Assembly (NCBI RefSeq): GCF_000766865.1
Contig: NZ_JNFA01000011.1
Location: 1 to 64,000, forward strand
Direction of reading: 5' to 3'
Length of the DNA stretch: 64,000 bases
Source of the DNA: Listeria booriae
GTDB taxonomy: Bacteria; Bacillota; Bacilli; Lactobacillales; Listeriaceae
Part shown: positions 8,574 through 18,183 of the stretch, piece after piece
Position numbering within the stretch: position 1 is the first letter of the stretch
Layout of the letters: every line of letters starts with the position of its first letter
Program-made: the position numbers and the translations under genes
Notes under the pieces: model-generated
Database searches by the model: none
The model's input: only the letters and a program-made list of their open reading frames with translations
Told to the model about the DNA's origin: nothing

Positions 8574-8598
8574 TACATTCGGCGAAAGCGTTTGTATT

Positions 8599-8676
8599 TC
8601 AATCATCGCGGCGTTTCGGTTCGAATATGAACAAGCCCACAGCTAAAATAACAATTCCTATAATTAATAGATACAT
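8599..8676 (-). CDS. Putative 25-aa single-pass membrane protein
   Basis: An ATG at 8676 opens a 26-codon frame ending with TGA at 8599-8601. The product is one hydrophobic helix (MYLLIIGIVILAVGLFIF) followed by a basic/acidic tail (EPKRRDD), the usual shape of small bacterial membrane proteins. An AAAAGGGGCTAG ribosome site precedes the ATG. It sits alone between the PucR gene and the large adhesin's terminator. No function can be assigned. Being short, it could also be chance, but the ribosome site together with the positive-inside tail argues for a real gene. Confidence 0.5.
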   Translation of the reverse strand: MYLLIIGIVILAVGLFIFEPKRRDD

Positions 8677-8760
8677 TTTCTAGCCCCTTTTCCAAAACAA
8701 ATGCTAACAACTTTATTTTAATACCCTTTTTGAAAAAAAATATACATTCTGATAATGAAT

Positions 8761-8803
8761 AAAACGCGATTCTAGCCTGAATTAGGTGTAGAATCGCGTT
8801 TTT
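8761..8803 (-). terminator. Terminator of the LPXTG adhesin gene
   Basis: AACGCGATTCTA and TAGAATCGCGTT form a perfect 12-bp stem around a 14-base loop, with A-rich and T-rich flanks on opposite sides, so it can work in both directions. It begins a few bases after the adhesin stop codon at 8809. Confidence 0.85.
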
Positions 8804-8808
8804 ATGTG

Positions 8809-11800
8809 TTATTTACGTTTTCGTAAGGTGATGTAAAGGCCTACGCTCAGTATAATTGTTCCGAGTAGTTGTAAGATGTCTTGTTGGCTATCGCCGGTCA
8901 TTGGTAATGTTGCTTTTGCTTTGCCATCGCCAGTGATCGTTGTTCTTATAACTGTCGGCGATGTTTTATCAACTGTTGGTGGTGTAGGATCACCTTGATT
9001 AGTGTCGATTGGTAGTGCTTTGTTTTTGGCAGTGAGCGTTTGGATTGTTGGTTTTCCTGTTTGATTGGCTTGGATGGTGAATGGTAGTTGCTCGCTGTCG
9101 ATTTGATAGTTTGGTGTTGCTTTGGTTTCTACGAAGGCGTATTTGCCTGGGCTTAGATTGGAAACAGTAATCTCGCCGGCACGGTTTGTCACCAGATTAG
9201 TTTTGATTGCTTTTCCGGTATTGTCGATGAGCTTGAACTGTGTGTTTTTTAGTTTCTTGGTTGGCTGGTTGGCATCGACTTTCGTGAGGAGTACTGTGCC
9301 TTTGTAGTTGATAAATTTGCCGAGATTTACGGTCGCTGGTTCGGTTTCGGTCGTTGGTGTGATTGCAAACTGGATCGTTTTCTTGTTTAAAATATAGCCT
9401 GATTTAGCTTTTGTTTCTTGTAAAGTGTATTTTCCTGGGGCTAAATGGCTTATTTGTAGTTTGCCGTTTTTGTCGGTCGTGTAGGTGCTTGTTTCTTTTG
9501 TTGTGGTGTTGGTTAGTTGGAATCCAACGCCTGATAATGGTTTGTTCTGCTCGCTTACTTTTGTTAGTTCTGCGCTACCTTGGTAATTGACGAAATCGCC
9601 TAATTCTATGGTGCCTGGGTGGTCGAGGAATTCTGAGGTGATTTCAAATGTGTGTGGTTTCATTGTTCGGATATAGCCAGCTGGTGCTTTTACTTCGCGA
9701 ATTTCGTATTTTCCTGGGGCTAGTCCGCCGTAACCATAATCGCCTTTATCGTCTGCTTTTAATTCGTTGGTGAGCACTTGATTGACTTTTTTGCCGTCGA
9801 TATTTGTTACTTTTGTGAGCGAGAAGACGGCGGTGTCCAGTTTTTTACCATCTGGGGCTGTTTTTTGGAAGCGAATGGCTGCTTGGTAATTTTCAAAATT
9901 GCCTTTGTCGATGATTTGGTTTGTGCCTCCGGAATTGGAGACTACGAAATAAATTGGGTTTTTATTAATGATGAACCCTTCTGGTGCTTTGGTTTCGACT
10001 AGTTTGTAATAACCGGGACCGATTTTGCCGTAGTCAATGTTTCCTGCGTCGTCTGAAATGACTTCTTTTATTGGGACTTCTTCGTCGGATTTATACAGAT
10101 CAAATACGGCGCCGCTCAATGCTTTGGAATTGCCTATTTTGGTTAGTTTGACGATGCCTTTGAAGTTTTGATATTCGCCGAGGTCGAGTTGTTTTACTTT
10201 GCCTTGTTGCTTGCTTGCGATTGCGAAGTCGACTGGGAATTCATTCAAAATGTATGGCTGACCGTTGCTTTGTAGTGGTGCTTTGGTTTCTTTTAATGTG
10301 TAGTCACCTGGTGCTAATTGGTCGATGTTGATTTCGCCTGCGCTATTTGATGTATAGACACCAAGTGGTTGTTCGTTGGCATCGTATAGCGTGAATTCTG
10401 CGCCTTGTAATTTCTCTCCTTGTCCGTTGACTTTGGTGAGGAGAACGCTACCTTGATAGTTGATGGCGTTTGGCAACGTGATGACTTGTGGCTCTCCGCT
10501 TGCTTGTGTTGGGACAGTGAAAAATTTGGCTTCGGTGTTTACGATATAGTTTGCTGGTGCTTGTGTTTCGACTACTTTATATTTTCCTGGTGCTAAATTC
10601 GTAGCGGAGACTTTTCCTTGGCTGTCGCTTGTCACGGTTTGAACGAGTTGGTTTGTCAATGTTCTAATCTCGAATACGGCGCCGCTTAGTGACTGGTTGG
10701 TTGGATCTGTTTTTGTAAATGCCATGCTGCCTTTGTAGTTCACTTGGTTTTCAAGCGTTATTGGATCGACGCCACCGCTATGTTGGGACGCGATCGTAAA
10801 TGTTCTTACTTGCGTATTTAAAATGTAACCTGTTGGCGCTTTGGTTTCTTGCATGGTGTACCGGCCCGGGGCTAGCCCTGTTAAACGAACCAAACCATCT
10901 GAGCCTGATGTGAGATTCGTGGTGATTGGCTGATTAACAATGTTTCCCGCTCCGTCTGCCACTCTCGTTACTTTGAAAACTGCTCCTGCTAGTCCTGTCA
11001 TGCCGTCGCTGGCGACTTTCTGGAAGCCGATACCGCCTAAATAGTTAACAACTGGCCCGATGGATTGGTCAGCAATGGCGCCATTGACATCACGCGTGAC
11101 GGTAAACTCGGTAGGTTTTGTATTTAAAATATAGCCGTTTGGTGCTTTCGTTTCTGTAAAACGGTAGGTTCCCTCATCTAGGCCTCGGACGATTAGCTTG
11201 CCGTCTTGATTCGTAGTGAAGGTTTCATTAGCGCGAATTGGTAGCCATGCGTTACCTACTTTTTGTTCTAATTTAAATGTGGCGTTCGCTAGTTTTTCGT
11301 TATCTGGGCCTACTTTGCTTAATTCGACTTTGGAGCGCTCGTTGACGATGTTTGTAAACGCAATCGGAGCTGAAGATTTGGCGTCAATCGTTACGGGTTT
11401 TCCTGCTAGCAATTCTGGTGGAATCGATACACCCGCTGGCGCTTGAACTTCTCGCAAAATATACGTACCGAATGGTAAATTACCGAACTCGATGCTACCG
11501 TTACTGTCTACTGTTCCTTCTCTTAGCTCTATCGTTTTGGCAGCGTTAAGCAGTTCGAACCTTGCACCTGTTAAGGCTGCTCCTGTTTCGTCTACTTTGT
11601 GAAGCGTAATATTTCCTTTTGTACCTATCGCGGTTCCGCCACCATTGGATACGTGCACATTGACTTCTTTTTTGTCCTCGCCTTTGATGGTTTCGATATT
11701 ATCACCGACAACTGTTAAATCATTTGAAACGGTTCCTGTATTTCCTGTTAAAAACACCATGGAACGGTAGCTAAGTTCGTAGCTCGCTGTAATTTGATTT

Positions 11801-14800
11801 TTTAGTTTGACTTCTAAATGTTGCGAGCCAGTGACGTTATCGGTTGTCAAAACGACGTCGTATAGCGATTCATCTAAGGGAGCGCCACGTGTGATTTTTC
11901 CTGAGGCATCGATGGTTGTGGTGTAAACTATGATGGAGCTTTCATCTATCACTTGGTTTGTTGATGGATTATCGGACACGATCACATTGTTTAGCGTGGA
12001 CTGGCTCGGATTAATCATGACATCCCAATTGACGTAGCCATCTTCGTCTTGAGCGCCTGTTTTTGTCGCGTAACTGCCGCCGTTAGCTACAGAAACTTTT
12101 CCGGTAATATTAGATGTTGGGAAGCCATCGTTTTCTACTTTGGCGACATTCGTGTAGCTGTCCGATGTATGAATCACCTCACCCGCGAGTGATGTCTGGT
12201 ATTCGAAGATGATTTGTGTTCCCGGATCACTATTTGGAATTTTGATTGTCAACGTTTTATCGTTTGCGTCAGAAGGCTCTGTGACCGTTAAATCTGCCAT
12301 TTCCCCTGCGCTAAGTTCCGCGCCTTTTGTATAGTTGCCGTTTGCATTCACTTGATAATAGAATGCTTTTAGGCTACCCGGCACATATTTTTGGTTGTCC
12401 GTCATTTTGTCCGTTATTTTGGCGTTGTTTAATACTTCTTTATTGTAGTTAGTGGCTAGTGTCCAAGTAATTAATTTGTTTGAGGCATTATACGAACCTG
12501 TTTTAAATCCGTTATTTTTAGAAGCAGTGCTAGGTCGAAATGTTGCGCTATCTCCTGGATTTTTATGCGTATTATCTGTTGTGCTAACCCAATCGGATGT
12601 GGCGTTATTTTTGAAAGAAGTGGCACTATCGGTCAACATATTTGTATCAAAATGTGTGCTGTAGCGGATTTGAAAGGTATCTCTTGTACTCTTAAGATCT
12701 CCAATGAAAGTAACATGTAGCTGATTTGTCACAGGGTCATACGAAAAAGTGTAATCTCTACCTTCTTGTAGCGGCATATCCACTGTAGTATCTTGAATTG
12801 TAAAACTAGGGCTGTTGTAGGTCAGACCTTTACTCAGAGTATCTGTAAATGTCCAATTTTCCATCTGATAATTGTTCTTATTCACATCGACAACCCATGC
12901 AATCGTTTTATCCGCATAGTTCGGATTTTCATGTTGCTTAATCAAACCTTGTTGTTGCGCCGTTCCTGACTCGCTGTCCGCATTACCACTACCATCGGAA
13001 ACGCTGTTGTCATAAGTTATATCTTTGTCAATCACATCGTTGGCTTTGGTTGTGTAGTTAATATTGACTGCATAATCGACGTCTCCAATAAATTGGATGT
13101 CAAAACCTTTATCGTTTACCGCTGGAACAAGCGTGTAATCTTCTCCTGCAACCAGTGTCGCGCCTTCTTGAGCATTGCCGTTACTGTCAAATGTCACTTT
13201 TTTCAAAACAACACTATCACTTACTAACGACATGTTACCGCTAATGGCATCGTGTACTGTTGCTTGTGATTCTTTTATTTTAAATTCATTATGATTATAT
13301 TCAATCATCCAATCAAATGTCTGATTTTCCGGATGATAATCTGGCTCGCCCTTCACAAGACCGGTCTTATAATTCGCCGTCACCGTTGCAACTGCTGGAA
13401 TAGGCGCAATTTCATCCCCATCAAAAACGACGTTATTTTTAAATGTCACATCGCCGCCTTCATTGCCTGGTTTGGCATTTTCAGCAATCGTCGTTGTATA
13501 TTCGATGCGGTAAGGCTGATCAATCGCGTTTAGAAAAACGACTTTGCCCGCAGCGTCTACCGTATAGTCACTCGTCGGAATCTCCGTCGCACTCTCTGCA
13601 ATCACATTCCCATCAAAATCCACCTTAATCGCGTATACCTTCACGCCCGTAACTGCAAGCCCAGCTGGCAGATTTTCCGTCATCGTCGCGTTCGTCACAT
13701 GGTCCATCTTCTTATTAACATCCACGTTCCAAATCACTTGATTCGGATTTGGCGTCTTATCAAAATGCCCTTCCTTACTTACCGAACTAGAAACAGATGG
13801 CTTAATTGTAACACCCACGCCCGGCACTTTGTCCACACCTGGCAAGGCAATCGTGATATCACCTGGTCCCGGAATATTCACCTCATTAAACGCCCCATCA
13901 AAATTAAAATCACCATGAATTTCCGACTCTTCATTCACTTTTTCATTAAACACGATTTTCACGACACCGTCCAAGCCTACCGTCACAGCAGCGTAAGCCT
14001 CTCCATCACTATTTTTTAAAGAGAAGTTCTGCTTCTGCAAAATTTTCGTAGTATTCGGTAACGTAAATGTGTAATAATCACCGTTTTCCATTTGCGCACG
14101 AACAGACTCCGGTAAATCAAATGTTAATTTAAAATTCACACGATCATCTACCGTCGGATTTGTCACAGCATTCCCATTCTCATCTTTATACGTCAACGCA
14201 AGCTCCGTCAAAAACGTATCATCAGCTCCAAAAAGCGTCGTGATGTCCACAGGCTCCCGTGCCGCTAGCGCCTTAACCGTGTTTGCTTTTTTCTCCTTCG
14301 TTGTCACGCTCTTATCCGCCGCATCTTTCGTCGTGTCTACAGGTTTTTCTACCACACTATCTTTCTCGTCGGGTGCCATCAATGTATAATCTCTCGTAAT
14401 TTTCTCACCGTTCACATCAAAAACAAGCGATCCTTGCGGTGTTTTCGCATCTTTTAATGCCGCGTCAAGTTTTACAGTCAGATCATTCGCAACATTAGGT
14501 TTAATCGTCAATAATAATGTCTGATTTGCCGTTTCATATTGCCCAATCGTACGTTGCGCCTCATCTTTTAATTCTCCTTTTTGATCTAAGAAAGTAGCGT
14601 TAGCCGGTAAACCAATCGCAATTTCTTGTTCTGCATCAGCCGTTTCCACATGTCCTTTAAACGTTATATGGATAGCCTTAGCATCCAATTTTTCTTGATT
14701 TTCAACCACAATATCCGAAACACGCAATACATTCCCGTTTTCATCACCAGTTGTCACTGCATAAATCATTTGTGGTAAAAAGAGTTGCAAAACGATAGCC

Positions 14801-14832
14801 ACCGCACACACAGCCGCAAAAATCCGTTTCAT
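8809..14832 (-). CDS. Giant LPXTG cell-wall adhesin with nine SpaA-type modules
   Basis: This 2007-aa protein starts with a signal peptide (MKRIFAAVCAVAIVLQLFLP) and ends with LPMTG, a hydrophobic helix and RKRK, the signal for sortase A anchoring to peptidoglycan. Residues about 190-1090 hold collagen-binding/Cna-A-like and repeated beta-sandwich domains (recurrent VNWDVMINPS or ITWTLATNYN motifs). Residues about 1090-1950 hold nine SpaA/Cna-B-like modules of about 90-100 residues, each ending in a YxxxETKAPxGYILN-type motif whose Glu is the expected isopeptide catalyst. Such modules form stiff stalks, so the N-terminal part probably carries the binding function. The start follows AAGGGGGAATGAGGT. 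It is monocistronic with its own terminator. The ligand is unknown. Confidence 0.92.
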   Translation of the reverse strand: MKRIFAAVCAVAIVLQLFLPQMIYAVTTGDENGNVLRVSDIVVENQEKLDAKAIHITFKGHVETADAEQEIAIGLPANATFLDQKGELKDEAQRTIGQYETANQTLLLTIKPNVANDLTVKLDAALKDAKTPQGSLVFDVNGEKITRDYTLMAPDEKDSVVEKPVDTTKDAADKSVTTKEKKANTVKALAAREPVDITTLFGADDTFLTELALTYKDENGNAVTNPTVDDRVNFKLTFDLPESVRAQMENGDYYTFTLPNTTKILQKQNFSLKNSDGEAYAAVTVGLDGVVKIVFNEKVNEESEIHGDFNFDGAFNEVNIPGPGDITIALPGVDKVPGVGVTIKPSVSSSVSKEGHFDKTPNPNQVIWNVDVNKKMDHVTNATMTENLPAGLAVTGVKVYAIKVDFDGNVIAESATEIPTSDYTVDAAGKVVFLNAIDQPYRIEYTTTIAENAKPGNEGGDVTFKNNVVFDGDEIAPIPAVATVTANYKTGLVKGEPDYHPENQTFDWMIEYNHNEFKIKESQATVHDAISGNMSLVSDSVVLKKVTFDSNGNAQEGATLVAGEDYTLVPAVNDKGFDIQFIGDVDYAVNINYTTKANDVIDKDITYDNSVSDGSGNADSESGTAQQQGLIKQHENPNYADKTIAWVVDVNKNNYQMENWTFTDTLSKGLTYNSPSFTIQDTTVDMPLQEGRDYTFSYDPVTNQLHVTFIGDLKSTRDTFQIRYSTHFDTNMLTDSATSFKNNATSDWVSTTDNTHKNPGDSATFRPSTASKNNGFKTGSYNASNKLITWTLATNYNKEVLNNAKITDKMTDNQKYVPGSLKAFYYQVNANGNYTKGAELSAGEMADLTVTEPSDANDKTLTIKIPNSDPGTQIIFEYQTSLAGEVIHTSDSYTNVAKVENDGFPTSNITGKVSVANGGSYATKTGAQDEDGYVNWDVMINPSQSTLNNVIVSDNPSTNQVIDESSIIVYTTTIDASGKITRGAPLDESLYDVVLTTDNVTGSQHLEVKLKNQITASYELSYRSMVFLTGNTGTVSNDLTVVGDNIETIKGEDKKEVNVHVSNGGGTAIGTKGNITLHKVDETGAALTGARFELLNAAKTIELREGTVDSNGSIEFGNLPFGTYILREVQAPAGVSIPPELLAGKPVTIDAKSSAPIAFTNIVNERSKVELSKVGPDNEKLANATFKLEQKVGNAWLPIRANETFTTNQDGKLIVRGLDEGTYRFTETKAPNGYILNTKPTEFTVTRDVNGAIADQSIGPVVNYLGGIGFQKVASDGMTGLAGAVFKVTRVADGAGNIVNQPITTNLTSGSDGLVRLTGLAPGRYTMQETKAPTGYILNTQVRTFTIASQHSGGVDPITLENQVNYKGSMAFTKTDPTNQSLSGAVFEIRTLTNQLVQTVTSDSQGKVSATNLAPGKYKVVETQAPANYIVNTEAKFFTVPTQASGEPQVITLPNAINYQGSVLLTKVNGQGEKLQGAEFTLYDANEQPLGVYTSNSAGEINIDQLAPGDYTLKETKAPLQSNGQPYILNEFPVDFAIASKQQGKVKQLDLGEYQNFKGIVKLTKIGNSKALSGAVFDLYKSDEEVPIKEVISDDAGNIDYGKIGPGYYKLVETKAPEGFIINKNPIYFVVSNSGGTNQIIDKGNFENYQAAIRFQKTAPDGKKLDTAVFSLTKVTNIDGKKVNQVLTNELKADDKGDYGYGGLAPGKYEIREVKAPAGYIRTMKPHTFEITSEFLDHPGTIELGDFVNYQGSAELTKVSEQNKPLSGVGFQLTNTTTKETSTYTTDKNGKLQISHLAPGKYTLQETKAKSGYILNKKTIQFAITPTTETEPATVNLGKFINYKGTVLLTKVDANQPTKKLKNTQFKLIDNTGKAIKTNLVTNRAGEITVSNLSPGKYAFVETKATPNYQIDSEQLPFTIQANQTGKPTIQTLTAKNKALPIDTNQGDPTPPTVDKTSPTVIRTTITGDGKAKATLPMTGDSQQDILQLLGTIILSVGLYITLRKRK

Positions 14833-14913
14833 ACCTCATTCCCCCTTATTCATTTCAATATCACATACGTAACTTAATACCCTATTAACCGATTTTAGTA
14901 ACATAAATTACAT

Positions 14914-14941
14914 AAAAAAAGAGCCCTATCTAGGACCCTCT
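14914..14941 (-). terminator. Terminator of the DUF1398-like gene
   Basis: On the minus strand GAG...CCTA and TAGG...CTC form an interrupted stem with a two-base loop, followed directly by seven T residues. It starts eight bases after the stop codon at 14949. Confidence 0.55.
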
Positions 14942-14948
14942 CATGTAC

Positions 14949-15341
14949 TTATTCATTTGGAATTGCCTCCGCTTTAAGAACCGCATCATTTCTATCTTTA
15001 TACGTCACCAACATCCCGACTAAATCCGCATGCCAATAAGGAACACCAGCTTGACCCGCCAACGCGCAAAATTTCTCAAAATCAACTTTGCCAGCTTGGG
15101 CTTGTTTGATGGCATCGGTTATCGCGTCTACGGATGATTCTGCGGCGACTTCTTTTGGAATGCCGTTCAACTGTGCTTCCACTTTCGCGCCTTCCGCATC
15201 GTAAAACACGTACATTCCAGTTGCCACGATGTAATCATATTTTGTCACACCAGCGGCTTTAAATCCTTGCACGACTTTTGGAAAATCGCCTGCGTTTGCT
15301 TCACTTGTCGCGATTTGCATAATGGTTTCTTTTGTAAGCAT
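14949..15341 (-). CDS. DUF1398-family protein
   Basis: This 130-aa soluble protein looks like the DUF1398 family (E. coli YbcV type), sometimes labelled phage envelope protein. The start MLTKETIMQIATSEANAGDF and the central KYDYIVATGMYVFYD stretch support this; the C-terminal half has a GVPYWHADL motif. The biochemical role of the family is not established. The ATG has a perfect AGGAGGAAAAACA ribosome site. It begins only 11 bp after the DHHW gene ends and so is probably the last gene of the MBOAT-DHHW transcript, although the link to polymer acylation may be only positional. A terminator follows. Confidence 0.6.
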   Translation of the reverse strand: MLTKETIMQIATSEANAGDFPKVVQGFKAAGVTKYDYIVATGMYVFYDAEGAKVEAQLNGIPKEVAAESSVDAITDAIKQAQAGKVDFEKFCALAGQAGVPYWHADLVGMLVTYKDRNDAVLKAEAIPNE

Positions 15342-15352
15342 TGTTTTTCCTC

Positions 15353-16519
15353 CTAATGGAACGTCGTCAACTGTGGTGTCGCATAAATCGAGTTATTATT
15401 GAAGAACAATAAGGTATCATCAATCTTGTATTTTTTCACGTAAGCTTGTAAGTCTAGATTCTTGTAGTAGCGCAAATCAAGTACATGCACATTCGCATAG
15501 TACGGCGCGATAAACTGAATAAAGGCGTTCGCATAAGAATCTTTAAAAATCAGCAAATTCTTCTTCGTCAGTGGATCTGGGGATGTGATATGCAACTCTG
15601 GGTAATCCGTGCCAATATAGGCGGTATAACGGTTGGCATACACGGCCGGGTCCGTTAATCTACTCATTACATAAAGCGAATCCCGCTGTTCCTGAATAAC
15701 ATCTAATTTATACGGCGCGCTTAAATTTTTCTGCGTCGCAACCATCACTTGATCCGACTTCGAAGCAAGCGCAGATGTTGTTTTTCGAGCATCCGAACCG
15801 TAAAACGGCAAGCCTTCCATTTTCCATGTCCAGTCGTCTTTTGTCAGCTGTTTTACGCCAGGATTCATATCTTTCGTTACTTTCTCGGAAGCTAAAAACG
15901 CAGCAGTCGCTTGCCAATGGTGATCGGTATAGAAAAACATGTTTGGCTTTTCTTTATTTTTATAAAGGATTTGTGAAACGTCAATATTTTGCACGTACGT
16001 ATCGTCAATTAGCGGCATGAGGCGATTGTAGCCTTCGCGCCCGAAACTCGGATAGTACGTCGGAAACTTATCTTCAAAAACAGTCGATTTGTTCGGAACT
16101 ACAACAAGACTTGTTTTTACATCTAATGTTTGTAATTCCTTACCAACATTGTTAATGCGTTTCGCAATTTTTTTGGCGTCGTCTTTTGTATAAGATTCCA
16201 CTTTCGTTAGTAAATAACCATCTGGCGCCACATAAACATCCTTATACACATCTTGGCCCAGCGCCAACTCATTCACACGCATGTTCAGCTCCGTAAAAGC
16301 ATCCCTTCGCGGAAACTGGTCATTAAAGAAGCTATCCCAAGCACGCATATAATCCCCACTGGCAACCGCCTCCGCGCTATACGTAGGTTCCTGCGCCAAA
16401 TTCCGACTTTCTAAAATCGATACTTTATTATCTCCAGCCACGATATAGAAGAAAAACACTCCGAAAATAAAGAGCAGAAATCCCGCTGATAGCAATAAGT
16501 TAAATAGTTTTTTATTCAC
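15353..16519 (-). CDS. DHHW/AlgX-like membrane-anchored acetyltransferase partner
   Basis: This 388-aa protein has one N-terminal membrane helix (about 8-30) and an extracellular SGNH/AlgX-AlgJ-like domain. The hallmark TDHHW motif lies near residue 197, and the C-terminal part contains LLIFKDSYANAF, which carries the expected catalytic Ser. In the alginate and related systems such proteins finish acyl transfer from the MBOAT partner to an extracellular polymer. I chose the GTG at 16519 because AGGAGAATTACT precedes it at good spacing; an upstream GTG at 16534 overlaps the ribosome site. It directly follows the MBOAT gene (gap 18 bp). The acceptor polymer is unknown; a wall or exopolysaccharide is likely. 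Confidence 0.82.
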   Translation of the reverse strand: MNKKLFNLLLSAGFLLFIFGVFFFYIVAGDNKVSILESRNLAQEPTYSAEAVASGDYMRAWDSFFNDQFPRRDAFTELNMRVNELALGQDVYKDVYVAPDGYLLTKVESYTKDDAKKIAKRINNVGKELQTLDVKTSLVVVPNKSTVFEDKFPTYYPSFGREGYNRLMPLIDDTYVQNIDVSQILYKNKEKPNMFFYTDHHWQATAAFLASEKVTKDMNPGVKQLTKDDWTWKMEGLPFYGSDARKTTSALASKSDQVMVATQKNLSAPYKLDVIQEQRDSLYVMSRLTDPAVYANRYTAYIGTDYPELHITSPDPLTKKNLLIFKDSYANAFIQFIAPYYANVHVLDLRYYKNLDLQAYVKKYKIDDTLLFFNNNSIYATPQLTTFH

Positions 16520-16537
16520 AGTAATTCTCCTCACGTT

Positions 16538-17962
16538 TTAAAATCTGAAATAAATGAACGGATTAAATGTTGAACCAACGACCAACGCCACAGAATACAC
16601 AAAAATGAACGCCAATACGGCTAATGTAGCAATATCTTTTGTGATGTGTAACGCGCGATGTTTTTGCATGAAAGTAAGTAATTTATCACTCGCAAAAAAG
16701 TTCTTAACAAGCGGCGTACACGCAATAATTGCAACAATAAGCACCATGTAATATTCGTGCATATAGTACGTTGCCCTTGCATCCCAAAACGCGCCAGAAC
16801 CAAACATGGAACATAAATAGGTCCAAATATCGCTCACATTATCAATTCGGAATAGTAACCAGCCAAAAACAATGACAATCAATGCGTACACATGTTGCAA
16901 TGCCGCTGGAACTCGCAGTAATGCTTTACCTAAAAAGGCTTTTTCCAGCATAATGAATGCGCCATAATACGCGCCCCACAGCAAGAAATTCCAACTAGCG
17001 CCATGCCAAATACCAGTAGCCAACCAGACAATCGCCAAGTTCCGGTATATTTTAATAGGAGAAACACGATTTCCGCCTAACGGAATGTATACATAATCCT
17101 TAAACCAAGTTCCAAGCGAAATATGCCATCTCCGCCAAAACTCAGAAACCGACTTCGCAATGTACGGGTAATTAAAGTTCTCCAAGAATTTAAATCCAAA
17201 CATCCGTCCAAGCCCAATCGCCATATCCGAATACCCAGAGAAATCAAAGAAAATTTGCAAGGAATAGAAAATCAGCCCAATCCAAGCCGTCCCAACAGAT
17301 AAACTACCGCCCTGACTTTGAAAAATCTGATCCGCGACTAAACCACAGTTATTCGCAATGAACATCTTCTTCGCCAATCCGATAATAAAACGCTTCACTC
17401 CGCTCGTAAATAAATTCAAATCAACTCGGCGACTCTCAATCTGATCCGCAACCGTTTGGTAACGAACAATCGGTCCTGCCACGAGTTGAGGAAATAATGA
17501 TATGTATAATGCAATATTTAACGGATTTTTCTGTACTTTGCCATCCCCTCGGTATACATCGATAACATAACTAATCCCTTGGAACGTATAGAACGAAATC
17601 CCGAGTGGTAACGCAATCATTTTCCAATCAAAATTAGCGCCAAACAATGATTCCATATTAAATACAACAAAATTCGCATATTTAAAAATTCCAAGAATAA
17701 TTAAATTCCCAATAACCATCAGCGTGATGACTAACTTACCATGTTTTCCCTCACGCTTCGCCTTATCGGCAAGTATACCAAACACATAGTTGAGCGCAAT
17801 CGAAAGTAGCATGACATAAAGAAACTTCGGCTCTCCCCAAGCATAAAAAAATAAGCTGGCAAGCAGCAAAACAATGTTTTTTAGCTTTCTTGGTGTAATG
17901 AGATAAATGACTAAAACACATGGTAAAAACACAAATAAAAATGTCGTCGTACTAAATAGCAT
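16538..17962 (-). CDS. MBOAT-family O-acyltransferase (AlgI/DltB type)
   Basis: This 474-aa protein has about ten to twelve membrane segments. The MBOAT signature is clear: the motif PQLVAGPIVRY near residue 160, the SEFWRRWHISL motif near 270, and IWHGASWNFLLWG around 320-335, whose His is the catalytic residue of the family. It moves an acyl group, usually acetyl, across the membrane for O-acylation of an extracellular polymer. The start at 17962 has AAAGGAGAAGAAAAT upstream. It is the first gene of an operon with the DHHW protein and the DUF1398-like gene. DltA-C homologues are absent here, so D-alanylation is less likely than O-acetylation. Confidence 0.92.
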   Translation of the reverse strand: MLFSTTTFLFVFLPCVLVIYLITPRKLKNIVLLLASLFFYAWGEPKFLYVMLLSIALNYVFGILADKAKREGKHGKLVITLMVIGNLIILGIFKYANFVVFNMESLFGANFDWKMIALPLGISFYTFQGISYVIDVYRGDGKVQKNPLNIALYISLFPQLVAGPIVRYQTVADQIESRRVDLNLFTSGVKRFIIGLAKKMFIANNCGLVADQIFQSQGGSLSVGTAWIGLIFYSLQIFFDFSGYSDMAIGLGRMFGFKFLENFNYPYIAKSVSEFWRRWHISLGTWFKDYVYIPLGGNRVSPIKIYRNLAIVWLATGIWHGASWNFLLWGAYYGAFIMLEKAFLGKALLRVPAALQHVYALIVIVFGWLLFRIDNVSDIWTYLCSMFGSGAFWDARATYYMHEYYMVLIVAIIACTPLVKNFFASDKLLTFMQKHRALHITKDIATLAVLAFIFVYSVALVVGSTFNPFIYFRF

Positions 17963-18123
17963 ATTTTCTTCTCCTTTTTTCTGCGTTTAATATAATGCCT
18001 ATCAAAGCCTATTTTACTATGCTACTAAGTAAAACACAACAAGATTTTACGTTACAAATATAACGGTTACAAGATATGTACATTTCGTACTTATACCTCC
18101 GTACAGATTCTTCATTCACAATC

Positions 18124-18178
18124 AAAAATCGAGCTTGCCCCTCACGCTTGGATAGCGCTTTTGGGACAAGCTCGATTA
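18124..18178 (-). terminator. Terminator of the six-Ig-module protein
   Basis: On the minus strand AATCGAGCTTGTCCC pairs with GGGGCAAGCTCGATT over 15 positions (one mismatch), enclosing a smaller AGCGCTATCCAAGCG hairpin and followed by TTTTTG. It begins six bases after the stop codon of the gene at 18184. Confidence 0.85.
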
Positions 18179-18183
18179 GAAAC

